Shown here in pieces: positions 41,651-50,842 of a stretch of 58,252 bases of DNA (positions are counted from its first letter, which is position 1; each line of letters begins with the position of its first letter). Where the stretch lies: NCBI GenBank assembly GCA_945860745.1, contig CAMASH010000010.1, forward strand, positions 1-58,252, given 5' to 3'. The notes under the pieces are model-generated. The model searched no databases and had not been told where the DNA came from. It worked only from the letters and a program-made list of their open reading frames with translations. Made by a program: the position numbers and the translations under genes. Source of the DNA: Chthoniobacter flavus. GTDB taxonomy: Bacteria > Verrucomicrobiota > Verrucomicrobiia > Chthoniobacterales > Terrimicrobiaceae.

Positions 41651-44600
41651 ATGTCGAATTTCTTCATCCGGCGGCCCATCGTTGCGATGGTCATCGCCAT
41701 CATCACGGTTATCGTGGGCCTCGTCTCGATGGCCGGACTGCCCGTGGCGCAGTTCCCGAATATTGTTCCTCCCCAGATCCAGGTTTCGACCACCTATGTC
41801 GGCGCCGACGCCCTCACCGTCGAACAATCGGTGGCCACGCCGATCGAGCAGCAGATGAGCGGGGTCGAGGGCATGGAATACATGTATTCCATCAACGCCA
41901 ACAACGGCATGATGACCCTCAACATCATCTCGGGCATCAACACCAGCCCGACCACGGATCAGATTCTGGCCCAGATGCGGCAAACCCAGGCCTCCCCGCA
42001 GCTTCCCAGCGCCGTGCGCAACTTCGGCGTGACGGTCGATCAGGCCTTCGCCTCCCCGCTGGGCGTGTTCGTTCTTTATTCGCCCAACGGCTCCTACGAT
42101 CCGACTTTCCTGGCCAACTACGCCTACATCAACATCAACGACCCGATGACCCGCGTGAACGGCATCGGATCGGTCAGCATTTTCGGCGCCGGTCAGTATG
42201 CCATGCGCGTCTGGGTGCAGCCCGACCGGTTGGCCACCTTGAACATCACCGTGCCCGAGGTGATCAACGCGATCGAGGCGCAGAACAACGTGAATCCCGC
42301 CGGCCAGATCGGCGGCGAACCGGTGCCGGACGGACAGGTCTTCACCTTCACGGTCAACACCACCGGACGACTGACCACGACCAAACAATTTGAGGATATT
42401 GTCATCCGGGCCAACTCCGACGGCTCGATCGTGCGGGTGCGGGATGTGGCGCGGGTGGATCTCGGCGCCCAGGTTTACAACCTGCGCGGACGTTTCCAGG
42501 GACAGAACGCCGCCATTGTTTGTGTTTATCAACAGCCGGGTTCGAATGCCGTGGCGACGATGAATGAGGCCCGGGCGCTTTTCGAAACCCTGAGCCAGAA
42601 CTTCCCGCAGGATCTGCAATACACCGTGGCCCTCGACACGACCCTGGCTGTGACCGAGGGCGTGAAGGAAATCGTCAAGACGCTCTTCGAGGCCATGGTT
42701 CTCGTGATTCTGGTCGTCTTTATTTTCCTGCAAGGCTGGCGGGCGACGTTGATTCCGCTCATCGCCGTGCCGGTTTCCCTTATCGGCACGTTTGCGTTGT
42801 TTCCCATTCTCGGATTTTCCATCAACACGCTTTCCCTCTTCGGCCTCGTCCTCGCCATCGGTCTGGTGGTGGATGATGCCATCGTGGTGGTCGAGGCCAT
42901 CGAAAGCCACATCGAGGAAGGCATGTCGCCGAGGGACGCGGCGGTCAAGGCCATGTCGCAGGTTTCCGGCGTGGTGGTGGCGGTGGCCCTCATCCTTGTC
43001 GCGGTCTTCGTGCCGACGATTTTCATCCCCGGCATCACCGGGCAGATGTATCAACAATTTGCCGTGACCATGGCGGTCTCGGTCGTCATCTCGGCCTTCA
43101 ACGCGCTGACGCTCAGTCCCGCGCTGGGCGCGTTGTTGCTGCGTCCGAAAAAAGAATCCCACGGTCCCCTGGCGAAGTTTTTCGGCTGGTTTAACAAAGT
43201 CTTCGGCAAAGCCACCGACGGGTATGTCGGCATCTGTGGCGCGGCCATCCGGAAGCTGGTCATCAGTTTGGTATTTCTCCTTTTCCTGTCGTTGCTGGGC
43301 CTGGGCATCGGCTCGAAACTGCCCTCCGGTTTTATTCCCGAGGAGGATCAGGGCTATGTGTTCGGTGCGGTCCAGCTTCCGCGCGCGTCCTCGCTGCAAC
43401 AGACCGACCTGGCCTGCAGCCAGATTGAAGACATCCTGCGCAAGACGCCGGGCGTGGAATATGTCACGACGGTGGTCGGGTTCAATCTGCTCAGCAGCGT
43501 GCAGGCGACGTATAACGGGTTTTTCTTCATCACCCTGAAACCCTGGGACGAACGCAAGACAGCGGAGTTGCAGGTCGATGCCATCATGAAGCGCATCAAC
43601 GCGGAATTGCACGGGCTGACCAAACCCACCGCGGCCTTTGCTTTTCCGCCGCCGGCCATCCCCGGCATCGGCACGGCGGGCGGGGTCACGTTCATTCTGG
43701 AGGACCGCTCCGGTGGCGATGTGGACTTTATTGCCAGCAACACGAAGGCCTTCATGGCGGCGGCGGCCAAGCGGCCCGAGCTGACCGGACTCTTCACCAC
43801 CGCGTTGTGGGATGTCCCGCAGATCAACCTCAAGGTCGATCAGGCCCAGGCCATGATCCAGGGGGTGAACCTCAGCGATGCCTACGAGACGCTGCAAACG
43901 TTTCTTGGCGGCTACTTCGTCAACTATTTCAACCGCTTCGGCCTGCAATGGCAGGTCTATGTCCAGGCCGAGGGCGAATACCGCACGGACATCAATAATC
44001 TGGGTGTCTTCTATGTGGCGAACAAGGCCGGCGACTCCGTCCCGGTGTCGTCCTTCATCACCACGGAAAAAACCTCCGGGCCGGAGTTCACCATGCGCTA
44101 CAACATGTTCCGCTGCTCGCAGATCAACGCCGGGGTGGCCCCGGGCTACAGCACGGCCCAGGCCATGAGGGCGCTGGAGGAAGTCTTCCAGGAGATGCCT
44201 CCGGGCATGGGCTACGATTACTTCGGCATGTCCTATCAGGAATGGCTGGCGGCAAAAGGCGTGCCCGCCTCGGCGATCTTCGGGCTTTCCCTGCTGTTCG
44301 TCTTCCTCATCCTGGCGGCGCAATACGAAAGCTGGTCCCTGCCGTTCAGCGTGCTCCTGAGCACGCCGATCGCGGTCTTCGGCGCATTTGCCGGACTGCT
44401 GATCCGGGACATGCAGAACAACCTCTACGCCCAGATCGGCCTGGTTATGCTCATCGGCCTGGCCGCGAAAAACGCCATCCTCATCGTGGAGTTCGCGCGG
44501 GATGAGTATGAAAAAGGCAAACCGCTCATCGAGGCCACTCTGGCCGGGGCGCGTCTGCGTTTGCGGCCGATTCTCATGACCGCCTTCGCCTTCATTCTCG

Positions 44601-44782
44601 GCACCCTGCCGCTGGCCATGGCGTCGGGTTCCGGCGCAGTCTCGCGCCGCATCCTCGGCACGACCGTCATCGGCGGCATGCTGGCCTGCACCTTCATTTC
44701 CATCTTTCTCATTCCCGTCACTTTCTATCTGGTGGAGAAGTATTTCGTCGGGAAAAAGAAGGAGGAGACTCCGGCAAAGTAA
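41651..44782 (+). CDS. RND multidrug efflux permease (HAE1, AcrB/MexB type)
   Basis: The 1043-residue inner-membrane proton antiporter exports drugs, detergents or dyes. It shows the full HAE1 layout: TM1 (FIRRPIVAMVIAIITVIVG), the large periplasmic porter domain, the proton-relay TM4 with GLVVDDAIVVVEAIES, a second periplasmic half, and TM10 with LIGLAAKNAILIVEF. It has the length and ordering of AcrB. It is 9 nt downstream of its adaptor, so co-transcribed. No outer-membrane factor gene accompanies it in this window. Confidence 0.95.
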   Translation: MSNFFIRRPIVAMVIAIITVIVGLVSMAGLPVAQFPNIVPPQIQVSTTYVGADALTVEQSVATPIEQQMSGVEGMEYMYSINANNGMMTLNIISGINTSPTTDQILAQMRQTQASPQLPSAVRNFGVTVDQAFASPLGVFVLYSPNGSYDPTFLANYAYININDPMTRVNGIGSVSIFGAGQYAMRVWVQPDRLATLNITVPEVINAIEAQNNVNPAGQIGGEPVPDGQVFTFTVNTTGRLTTTKQFEDIVIRANSDGSIVRVRDVARVDLGAQVYNLRGRFQGQNAAIVCVYQQPGSNAVATMNEARALFETLSQNFPQDLQYTVALDTTLAVTEGVKEIVKTLFEAMVLVILVVFIFLQGWRATLIPLIAVPVSLIGTFALFPILGFSINTLSLFGLVLAIGLVVDDAIVVVEAIESHIEEGMSPRDAAVKAMSQVSGVVVAVALILVAVFVPTIFIPGITGQMYQQFAVTMAVSVVISAFNALTLSPALGALLLRPKKESHGPLAKFFGWFNKVFGKATDGYVGICGAAIRKLVISLVFLLFLSLLGLGIGSKLPSGFIPEEDQGYVFGAVQLPRASSLQQTDLACSQIEDILRKTPGVEYVTTVVGFNLLSSVQATYNGFFFITLKPWDERKTAELQVDAIMKRINAELHGLTKPTAAFAFPPPAIPGIGTAGGVTFILEDRSGGDVDFIASNTKAFMAAAAKRPELTGLFTTALWDVPQINLKVDQAQAMIQGVNLSDAYETLQTFLGGYFVNYFNRFGLQWQVYVQAEGEYRTDINNLGVFYVANKAGDSVPVSSFITTEKTSGPEFTMRYNMFRCSQINAGVAPGYSTAQAMRALEEVFQEMPPGMGYDYFGMSYQEWLAAKGVPASAIFGLSLLFVFLILAAQYESWSLPFSVLLSTPIAVFGAFAGLLIRDMQNNLYAQIGLVMLIGLAAKNAILIVEFARDEYEKGKPLIEATLAGARLRLRPILMTAFAFILGTLPLAMASGSGAVSRRILGTTVIGGMLACTFISIFLIPVTFYLVEKYFVGKKKEETPAK

Positions 44783-44793
44783 CTCCGGATGGA

Positions 44794-44815
44794 GGGCCCG
44801 GCTTTGTCCGGGCCC
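44794..44815. terminator. GC-rich hairpin after RND operon 1
   Basis: GGGCCCGG (44794-44801) pairs with CCGGGCCC (44808-44815) around CTTTGT. It is placed between the RND permease and the convergent small lipoprotein gene. An additional outer stem AGGGAAACG/CGTTTCCCT (44822-44830/44873-44881) follows. No T tract; the family resemblance to 39610-39649 suggests it is also a dispersed palindrome. Confidence 0.45.
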
Positions 44816-44887
44816 CCGATCAGGGAAACGACAGCCGGGTCTTCGAGACAGGCGGCCGAAGGCAGAGCGAAGCGTTTCCCTCCAGGC

Positions 44888-45253
44888 CTACTGCCAGTAG
44901 CCGGACCGCCAGTAGATGCGTCCCGCCAGGTAGGATTGGGGATTGATCCACAGGAGTCCGGGCCGGGGCCTTTCCACCCAGCGACCGTTGATCCATTCCC
45001 AATCGTCATTCTTCCAGGCCCAGTATCCTCGTATCCAGTAGGGGTCGGCCATCTTTGGCGGGGATTCTTTCGTATCCTCAAAGTATGTGCCGAAAGGCGG
45101 TTCGGCCGGCTCGGGTTTTTCCGCCACGAATTCCTGCGGCTGGTAGACCTCGCCGCCGGGATGGAAGGGGCCATGGGGTTTTCCGGAATCGGAGAGGGGC
45201 GAACACCCACCCAGCAGAGCCAGGCCGCTGACGATGAGAAGGACAGACTTCAT
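44888..45253 (-). CDS. YXWGXW-type lipoprotein
   Basis: The 121-residue protein has a lipobox (SGLALLGGCS) and a short Pro-rich spacer. At the C-terminus it has two degenerate YXWGXW-like units (IRGYWAWKNDDWEWINGRW, and IYWRSGYW). This Tyr/Trp/Gly repeat is found in small exported envelope proteins of unknown function. Together with the 81-residue membrane protein it forms a two-gene minus-strand unit between the two RND operons (19-nt gap). Confidence 0.78.
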   Translation of the reverse strand: MKSVLLIVSGLALLGGCSPLSDSGKPHGPFHPGGEVYQPQEFVAEKPEPAEPPFGTYFEDTKESPPKMADPYWIRGYWAWKNDDWEWINGRWVERPRPGLLWINPQSYLAGRIYWRSGYWQ

Positions 45254-45272
45254 GCGCGCGCGGGGGCGGAGG

Positions 45273-45518
45273 TCAAAACCAAGGCTTCGTGTCTTCGACC
45301 GCCTTGATGCGCCGCTGCAATTCCAAATCGTCCCAGCGGCCCGTCCGCTTCAGATAAGCGATGTATTCCTGCTTCGAGAGCTTCTGGGCGTTGTGGGGGA
45401 CAATCCGTCCATCACGGAGTCCGCTCTCCACCCCCGCATTGCGCACAAGCAAGGTAATCAGATATCCGGCCCCGCTCAGGATCAACACAAGAATGAGGAC
45501 CGCGCCGAAGATTCTCAT
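45273..45518 (-). CDS. Small single-pass membrane protein of unknown function
   Basis: The 81-residue protein has one N-terminal transmembrane helix (IFGAVLILVLILSGAGYLITLLV) and a charged C-terminal tail (KQEYIAYLKRTGRWDDLELQRRI). It has no recognisable family. It is the first gene of the minus-strand pair with the YXWGXW lipoprotein and is divergent from RND operon 2. Confidence 0.6.
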   Translation of the reverse strand: MRIFGAVLILVLILSGAGYLITLLVRNAGVESGLRDGRIVPHNAQKLSKQEYIAYLKRTGRWDDLELQRRIKAVEDTKPWF

Positions 45519-45602
45519 GAGCGGAGGCCGGCCGGCGCTGGGATGGTTTTGTTCATCAAGTCCGTCTTCTTCTCTATCATGGGCGTCAACCCATCCGCGC
45601 GA

Positions 45603-45631
45603 TTGACAGCGGACGCCTCCGCCTTTACCTA
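45603..45631 (+). promoter_or_regulatory. Promoter of RND operon 2
   Basis: TTGACA (45603-45608) and TACCTA (45626-45631) are separated by 17 bp, identical hexamers to RND operon 1. The spacer contains ACGCCTCC. The -10 ends 9 nt before ATG 45641 (3 nt before the alternative GTG 45635). Confidence 0.55.
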
Positions 45632-45640
45632 CCGGTGCTG

Positions 45641-46777
45641 ATGAAACGCGCAGCCGCAGTCGTTCTCGGTTTGGGGGTCTTTGTTTCCTGCGGGAAAAAA
45701 GTCGAGCAGGCCCCGCCGCCTCCGCCTGCGAGTTTTGTCGTGGCGCACACGCAGGATGTGCCGTTCACCATCACGACGTTCGGCAATTGCGACACGATCG
45801 CGAATGTGACCTTGCAGGCCCAGGTGACCGGCAACCTTTTGCGCTATGCCGTCGCCCAAGGCGTGATGGTGAAAAAAGGCGACCTCATTGCGGAGATTGC
45901 CCCGGCGCAGTTTCAAGCCGCGGTGCAGGAGGCGCAGGGCAGTCTCGATGCGGCCGAGGCGGCGCTGGCCAACACCGACGTCACGCTCCAGCGTCAGCAG
46001 GCTCTCTATAAAACCAAGACCATCGACCTGGCGGACTTGCAAACGGCGGAGGCCAATCAGCTCAGCGCGCAGGGTCAGGTGCTCACGGCCCAGGGCGATC
46101 TCGCCACCGCGCAAATCAATCTCGGCTATTGCACCATCACCTCGCCCATCGATGGCAAGACCGGGCTCTACACGGTGGATGCAGGCAATCTCGTCACGGC
46201 GAACACCACGCAGATCATGAATATCCGGACGATCGATCCGATCTATGGGAATTTCACCATTTCGGAAAACGACTTCGACCGGGTGCGGCAGTATTTAGCC
46301 AGCGGGGAATTGGCGGTGGAGGTCAGCATCCCCGGCGCGCCGGACAAGAAAATCCCGGGCAAGCTCACGTTTATCAACAACACCATCGCCAGTTCCACCG
46401 GCACGCTGATGTTGCAGGCCACCTTCCCCAATCCCGACAGCGTGCTGTGGCCCGGGTTGTTTGTGAACGTGGAACTCGTGCTCACCGTGCTAAAAGATGC
46501 CGTCGTGATTCCCGCGCCCTGCGTCATGATCGGCCAGCAGGGTCCCTATGTCTTTCTCGTCAATTCTGACAATACGGTGAAAATTCAATTGGTCACCCTG
46601 ACCCAGCGGCAGGGCGACAGCACCGTGATCGCGACGGGAGTGAAGGCCGGGGACAAGGTCATCACCGCCGGCCAGCTTGGCCTGGCCAACGGCCAGAAAA
46701 TCACGCCGGGCGGCTGGCTGCCTCCCGTGTCGGTCACAGATCGCCTGCCTTCACCAACGCCGACCCCGGCGGAATAA
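45641..46777 (+). CDS. RND efflux periplasmic adaptor protein, operon 2
   Basis: The 378-residue adaptor of a second RND pump has a lipoprotein signal (VVLGLGVFVSCGKK). The lipoyl halves (LQAQVTGNLLRYAVAQGVMVKKGDL; ITSPIDGKTGLYTVDAGNLV), the hairpin (QEAQGSLDAAEAALANTDVTLQRQQ), beta-barrel (DNTVKIQLVTLTQRQGD) and proximal domains are all present. It is a paralogue of the adaptor at 40457. The start is ATG 45641 with GTG 45635 as the alternative. The permease gene begins 19 nt downstream. Confidence 0.92.
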   Translation: MKRAAAVVLGLGVFVSCGKKVEQAPPPPPASFVVAHTQDVPFTITTFGNCDTIANVTLQAQVTGNLLRYAVAQGVMVKKGDLIAEIAPAQFQAAVQEAQGSLDAAEAALANTDVTLQRQQALYKTKTIDLADLQTAEANQLSAQGQVLTAQGDLATAQINLGYCTITSPIDGKTGLYTVDAGNLVTANTTQIMNIRTIDPIYGNFTISENDFDRVRQYLASGELAVEVSIPGAPDKKIPGKLTFINNTIASSTGTLMLQATFPNPDSVLWPGLFVNVELVLTVLKDAVVIPAPCVMIGQQGPYVFLVNSDNTVKIQLVTLTQRQGDSTVIATGVKAGDKVITAGQLGLANGQKITPGGWLPPVSVTDRLPSPTPTPAE

Positions 46778-46796
46778 TCGGCCGGGCCCGCCGCTC

Positions 46797-49700
46797 ATGA
46801 ATCTCTCAGAGCCCTTCATCCGCAAGCCGGTAATGACGACGCTTTGCGCCGTCTCGACGGCCATCTTCGGGATCGCGGCCTATTTTGCGCTGCCGGTGAG
46901 TGACCTGCCCGACGTGGCCTATCCGGTCATCTCCGTCACCACAAACTACCCGGGGGCGAGTCCGCAGATCATGGCGAACAACGTCTCGACGCCGCTGGAG
47001 ATCCAGATGATGCAGATCGAGGACCTCAATCTCATCACCTCGCACAACCAGGAAGGCACGAGCAACATCATCCTTCAGTTCGGCCTCGACAAGGACACGG
47101 GCCAGGCCGAGGCCGAGGTGCAGGCCGCCATCCAGCGTGCCATGGGCAACCTGCCCACCACCCTGCCAGCCCCGCCGAGTTTCCAAACCACGAACCCGAA
47201 TACGCAGCCCATCGTGTACATCACACTGGGCAGCGACACCATGACGGCGGGCGACCTTTACGACTACGCCAACAACATCGTGGCTCAGCGCATGATGATG
47301 CTTGACGGTGTGTCCAACGCGCAGGTTTACGGTTCGCCGCGCGCGGTCTGCATCCAGGCGGACGCCAACGCGCTTTCCGCCCGCGGCCTCACCGTCCTCG
47401 ACCTGGCCAATGCGATTTCCACTCAGAACGTCTTTATTCCCGGCGGCCAGCTCTCCGGGAATAACATGCAGTTCATCATCAACCCCAAAGGCCAGTTGCT
47501 CGATGCCGAGGCCTACAAGGACATCATCGTGCGCTACGAGGACGGCGCCCCTGTGCGCATTCGCGACGTCGCCACGTCCATCGAGGGCGTGCAGAAGCAG
47601 TATCTCAACAGCAACTTCTGGTCGCGACAGTTTTCCAAATACTCCGCCACCCAGGTCGTCGCCGTCACGCCTGCTCCCGGCGCGAACGATGTCCAGGTGG
47701 CCGGGGCCGTTCGCGCCACGCTGAAGAAATTGCAGGACTCCCACGCCCTGCCCGGCTCCATCGTTTCCTGGGTCAACTACGACCGTTCCGTCCAGATCGT
47801 GGAGAGCATCGACGATGTGAAACTCACCATCCTCATCGCCTTTGCCCTTGTCGTCCTGGTGGTATTCCTCTTCCTCGGCCGCGTGCGCGAGACGGTGGTG
47901 CCCACCATCGCGCTGCCCCTGGCCCTCCTTGGCACTTTTGCCGTCATGCTCATGCTCGGCTTCAGCCTCGACAACCTCTCGCTCATGGCCCTCACCCTCG
48001 CGGTCGGTCTGCTGGTGGACGATGCCGTGGTCGTGCTGGAAAATACCGTGCGCCACCTCGACCAGGGCAAACCCCCGACGATGGCCGCGTTGCTCGGCGC
48101 GAAGGAGATCAGCTTCACCGTGTTGTCGATGACCCTCTCGCTCAGCGCGATCTTCATCCCGATTGTCTTCATGCCGGGCCTCATTGGCCGCATGTTCCAC
48201 GAGATGGCGGTGACCATCGTGACGGCGATCGTCCTCTCCGGCGTGATCGCCATCGTGGTTTCGCCCATGGTCTGCGCCCGCCTCCTCAAAAAATCCGAAC
48301 GCGAAAACGCCTACCAACGCTGGTTCAACAAATATTTTGACGGATTCAAGGCCCGCTACCGCCGCTCGCTCGTGTGGGTGATGGAACGCCACGCCCTGGC
48401 CCTCATCGTCTGGCTCGTCTCGCTCGCGGGCACGATCTACCTGTTTATCATCGTGCCGAAAGGCTTCATGCCCGTCGGCGACAGCAGCATGATCCGCGGC
48501 GTCTTCCTTTCCGCCGAGGGGGTTTCCCCCGCGCAGATCCAGGACTACCAAAACCAGATGCTGAAGATTTTCCAGGCCGACCCGGCCGTGACTCAGGCCA
48601 TCACGGTCACCGGACTGCAAGACAGCCAACTCACCAACTCGATGGGTCTGCTCGTTCTCCTGCTCAAGCCCGAGAACCAGCGCGAGCCCATCGAGGAAGT
48701 CAGCGCGCGCATCACCCGGGCCATCAAAGAAAAAGTCCCGGGCGTCCTTCCCCTCATCGCCCCGTATCCCACGCTGAACATCGACACCGGAGCCACCCAG
48801 AACACCCAGGGCGCCTACGCCTACCAGCTTACCAGCACCGATCCCGACCTGCTCTATGCCAGCGCCGAGAAACTCATCGCCAAGCTGCGGGCCACCCCCG
48901 GTTTTTCCGGCGTTTCCAGCGACATGCGCATGAACACCCCCGTGCAGGAGATGGAAATCCTCCGCGACCAGGCTTCAACGTATGGCGTCTCGGCCCAGCA
49001 GATCGAGAACACCCTCGCCGCCGCCTTCTCCCAAGGTTTGGCCGGCCAGATCCAGACGCCGCTCAATGTCTATTGGGTCATTCTTGAAGTCCTCGATCGC
49101 CAGCGGGCCCGACTCAAGGATCCCGCCCTCCTCTGGGTGCGCAACGCCTCCAAGGCCCTCGTCCCTCTCGGTTCCCTCGTGCGCATGCACGTCAAGACCG
49201 GACCCGAATCCATCAGCCACATCAATCAGATCACCTCCGTCACCATCTTCTATAACCTCGCCCCCGGCACCGCCACCGGCGACGCCACCACCGCGCTGGG
49301 CCAAGCCGCGCAGGAAATTCTGCCGCCCTCCGTCGTTGGCTCACCCGCCGGCGCCAGCCAGCAATTCATCCAGACGGTCAAAGCCATGGTGGGGCTCCTC
49401 CTCGTCGCCCTCTTCGTGATGTACATCATCCTCGGCATTCTCTATGAGAGCTACATCCATCCCCTCACGGTGCTCTCCACCCTTCCCGTGGCCAGCCTGG
49501 GCGGCCTGGCCACGCTGCAACTCTTCGGCATGACCCTCGATCTCTACGGGTTCATCGGCCTGTTCCTGCTTCTCGGCCTGATCAAGAAAAACGGCATCAT
49601 GCTGGTGGACTTCGCCATTCAACGCCGCAAGGAGGGCCTGGGCATCGAGGCGGCGGCGATCGAGGCCGCCATCGAACGCGTGCGGCCCATCTTGATGACG

Positions 49701-49937
49701 ACCTTCGCCGCCATCTTCGGCGCGATGCCGATGGCCCTGGCCTTCGGCGCGGACGGTTCCTCGCGTCAACCGATGGGGCTTTGCATTGTGGGCGGCCTCA
49801 TCGTCGCGCAGGTGCTTACGCTTTTTTGCACCCCGGTGTTCTACGTGTACATGGAAAGGTTCCAGGAGGGCTACCTCGACAAAATCGCCTTCTTCAAACG
49901 CGGTGCAGACAAGGAAACCGCGGGCGAGCCGACCTGA
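46797..49937 (+). CDS. RND multidrug efflux permease (MdtB/MdtC-like)
   Basis: The 1046-residue RND permease has TM1 (FIRKPVMTTLCAVSTAIFG), the paired porter domains, the proton-relay TM4 GLLVDDAVVVLENTVRHL and TM10 LLGLIKKNGIMLVDFAIQRR. The ALPVSDLPDVAYPVISVTTNYPG start resembles MdtB/MdtC-like pumps more than AcrB. It therefore differs in subtype from the permease of operon 1, so the two operons are not a recent duplication of one unit. ATG 46797 is chosen; the frame is open upstream inside the adaptor's end without family similarity. Confidence 0.94.
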   Translation: MNLSEPFIRKPVMTTLCAVSTAIFGIAAYFALPVSDLPDVAYPVISVTTNYPGASPQIMANNVSTPLEIQMMQIEDLNLITSHNQEGTSNIILQFGLDKDTGQAEAEVQAAIQRAMGNLPTTLPAPPSFQTTNPNTQPIVYITLGSDTMTAGDLYDYANNIVAQRMMMLDGVSNAQVYGSPRAVCIQADANALSARGLTVLDLANAISTQNVFIPGGQLSGNNMQFIINPKGQLLDAEAYKDIIVRYEDGAPVRIRDVATSIEGVQKQYLNSNFWSRQFSKYSATQVVAVTPAPGANDVQVAGAVRATLKKLQDSHALPGSIVSWVNYDRSVQIVESIDDVKLTILIAFALVVLVVFLFLGRVRETVVPTIALPLALLGTFAVMLMLGFSLDNLSLMALTLAVGLLVDDAVVVLENTVRHLDQGKPPTMAALLGAKEISFTVLSMTLSLSAIFIPIVFMPGLIGRMFHEMAVTIVTAIVLSGVIAIVVSPMVCARLLKKSERENAYQRWFNKYFDGFKARYRRSLVWVMERHALALIVWLVSLAGTIYLFIIVPKGFMPVGDSSMIRGVFLSAEGVSPAQIQDYQNQMLKIFQADPAVTQAITVTGLQDSQLTNSMGLLVLLLKPENQREPIEEVSARITRAIKEKVPGVLPLIAPYPTLNIDTGATQNTQGAYAYQLTSTDPDLLYASAEKLIAKLRATPGFSGVSSDMRMNTPVQEMEILRDQASTYGVSAQQIENTLAAAFSQGLAGQIQTPLNVYWVILEVLDRQRARLKDPALLWVRNASKALVPLGSLVRMHVKTGPESISHINQITSVTIFYNLAPGTATGDATTALGQAAQEILPPSVVGSPAGASQQFIQTVKAMVGLLLVALFVMYIILGILYESYIHPLTVLSTLPVASLGGLATLQLFGMTLDLYGFIGLFLLLGLIKKNGIMLVDFAIQRRKEGLGIEAAAIEAAIERVRPILMTTFAAIFGAMPMALAFGADGSSRQPMGLCIVGGLIVAQVLTLFCTPVFYVYMERFQEGYLDKIAFFKRGADKETAGEPT

Positions 49938-49939
49938 AG

Positions 49940-49968
49940 TGGACAACCTCCCGTCGCCCCGATAGTCT
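49940..49968 (+). promoter_or_regulatory. Promoter of yicC-gmk-coaC (leaderless type)
   Basis: TGGACA (49940-49945) and TAGTCT (49963-49968) are separated by 17 bp. The -10 ends 7 nt before ATG 49976. No Shine-Dalgarno sequence. Confidence 0.45.
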
Positions 49969-49975
49969 CGCCCGC

Positions 49976-50842
49976 ATGAAAAGCATGACCGGTCACGGGC
50001 GCGGCGACGCCGTCGTCAAAGGCGTCCGCGCCGTGGTGGAATGTTTTTCCGTCAATCGCAAGCAGAGCGAAGTCACGGTGGCCGCTCCGCGTGATCTGGC
50101 CTGGATGGAGCCGCGCTTGCGCGAGGAAGTGCTCAAGCGCGTGGCCCGCGGCAAGGTGCAGGTTTCCCTCGTGGTCGAACGCGCTCCCGCGGCAGCGGCG
50201 GTCCTGATCGACCCGCGGCGGGCGGCGGATTTCCTGCGCGAGGCCCGTGCCCTGCAAAAAAAACTCGGACTCACCGGCGAGGTCCGTCTCGAAACGGTGC
50301 TGTCCGCCCCGGGGGTTCTGAGGGCCCGCGAGGAAACGGGTCCGGACACCTGGCCCTTGGTGAAACGTGCGCTGGACGGCGCGCTCGAGGCCATGCTGGC
50401 GATGCGGGCGCGGGAAGGGGCTCATCTCAAAAAGGAATTGCTCGGTGCCGTCGCCCGTATGGAAAAATTGGTCAAGCGCATCCGCGTGCTGGCCCCGCGG
50501 GTGCCGAAACGCCAGCGCGAGAGTATGCTCCGCCGTCTCGAGTCCGCCCGCCTGCCGCTGGACATTCTCGATCCGCGTCTGGCCACCGAGATCGCGATCT
50601 TTGCCGAACGCTGCGACATCACCGAGGAACTCGAACGGCTGGAAAGCCATTTCGCGCAGTCCCGCCAGAACCTCGCGGCCGACGGCCCGGTCGGCCGCAC
50701 CCTGGAATTTCTGGCCCAGGAAATGGGCCGCGAGTGGAACACGGCGGGCTCCAAAGCCAACGATGCGGAAATTTCCCGGCTTGTGGTGGACGCGAAAGCG
50801 GAGCTTGATAGGCTGCGCGAGCAACTGGCCAACATTGAATAG
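49976..50842 (+). CDS. yicC: YicC-family endoribonuclease
   Basis: The 288-residue protein has the N-terminal family motif MKSMTGHGRGD and ECFSVNRKQSEV. The central helical part (RARE-type linker, LLGAVARMEKLVKRI) and the C-terminal signature (EIAIFAERCDITEELERLESH, GRTLEFLAQEMGREWNTAGSKANDAEIS) complete it. E. coli YicC is an endoribonuclease that acts on certain sRNAs. The arrangement yicC-gmk is very widely conserved. Its stop (50840-50842) overlaps the proposed TTG start of gmk. Confidence 0.95.
   Translation: MKSMTGHGRGDAVVKGVRAVVECFSVNRKQSEVTVAAPRDLAWMEPRLREEVLKRVARGKVQVSLVVERAPAAAAVLIDPRRAADFLREARALQKKLGLTGEVRLETVLSAPGVLRAREETGPDTWPLVKRALDGALEAMLAMRAREGAHLKKELLGAVARMEKLVKRIRVLAPRVPKRQRESMLRRLESARLPLDILDPRLATEIAIFAERCDITEELERLESHFAQSRQNLAADGPVGRTLEFLAQEMGREWNTAGSKANDAEISRLVVDAKAELDRLREQLANIE

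Noticed and set aside
40442-44323. A minus-strand open frame of about 1290 codons antisense to the RND operon
   Set aside because: Its content is low-complexity His/Arg/Gly/Asp-rich, typical of frames opposite GC-rich genes. The plus strand has complete adaptor and permease motifs.
46806-48629. A minus-strand frame of about 607 codons antisense to the second RND permease
   Set aside because: His/Asp/Arg-rich pseudo-sequence of the kind expected opposite GC-rich coding DNA.
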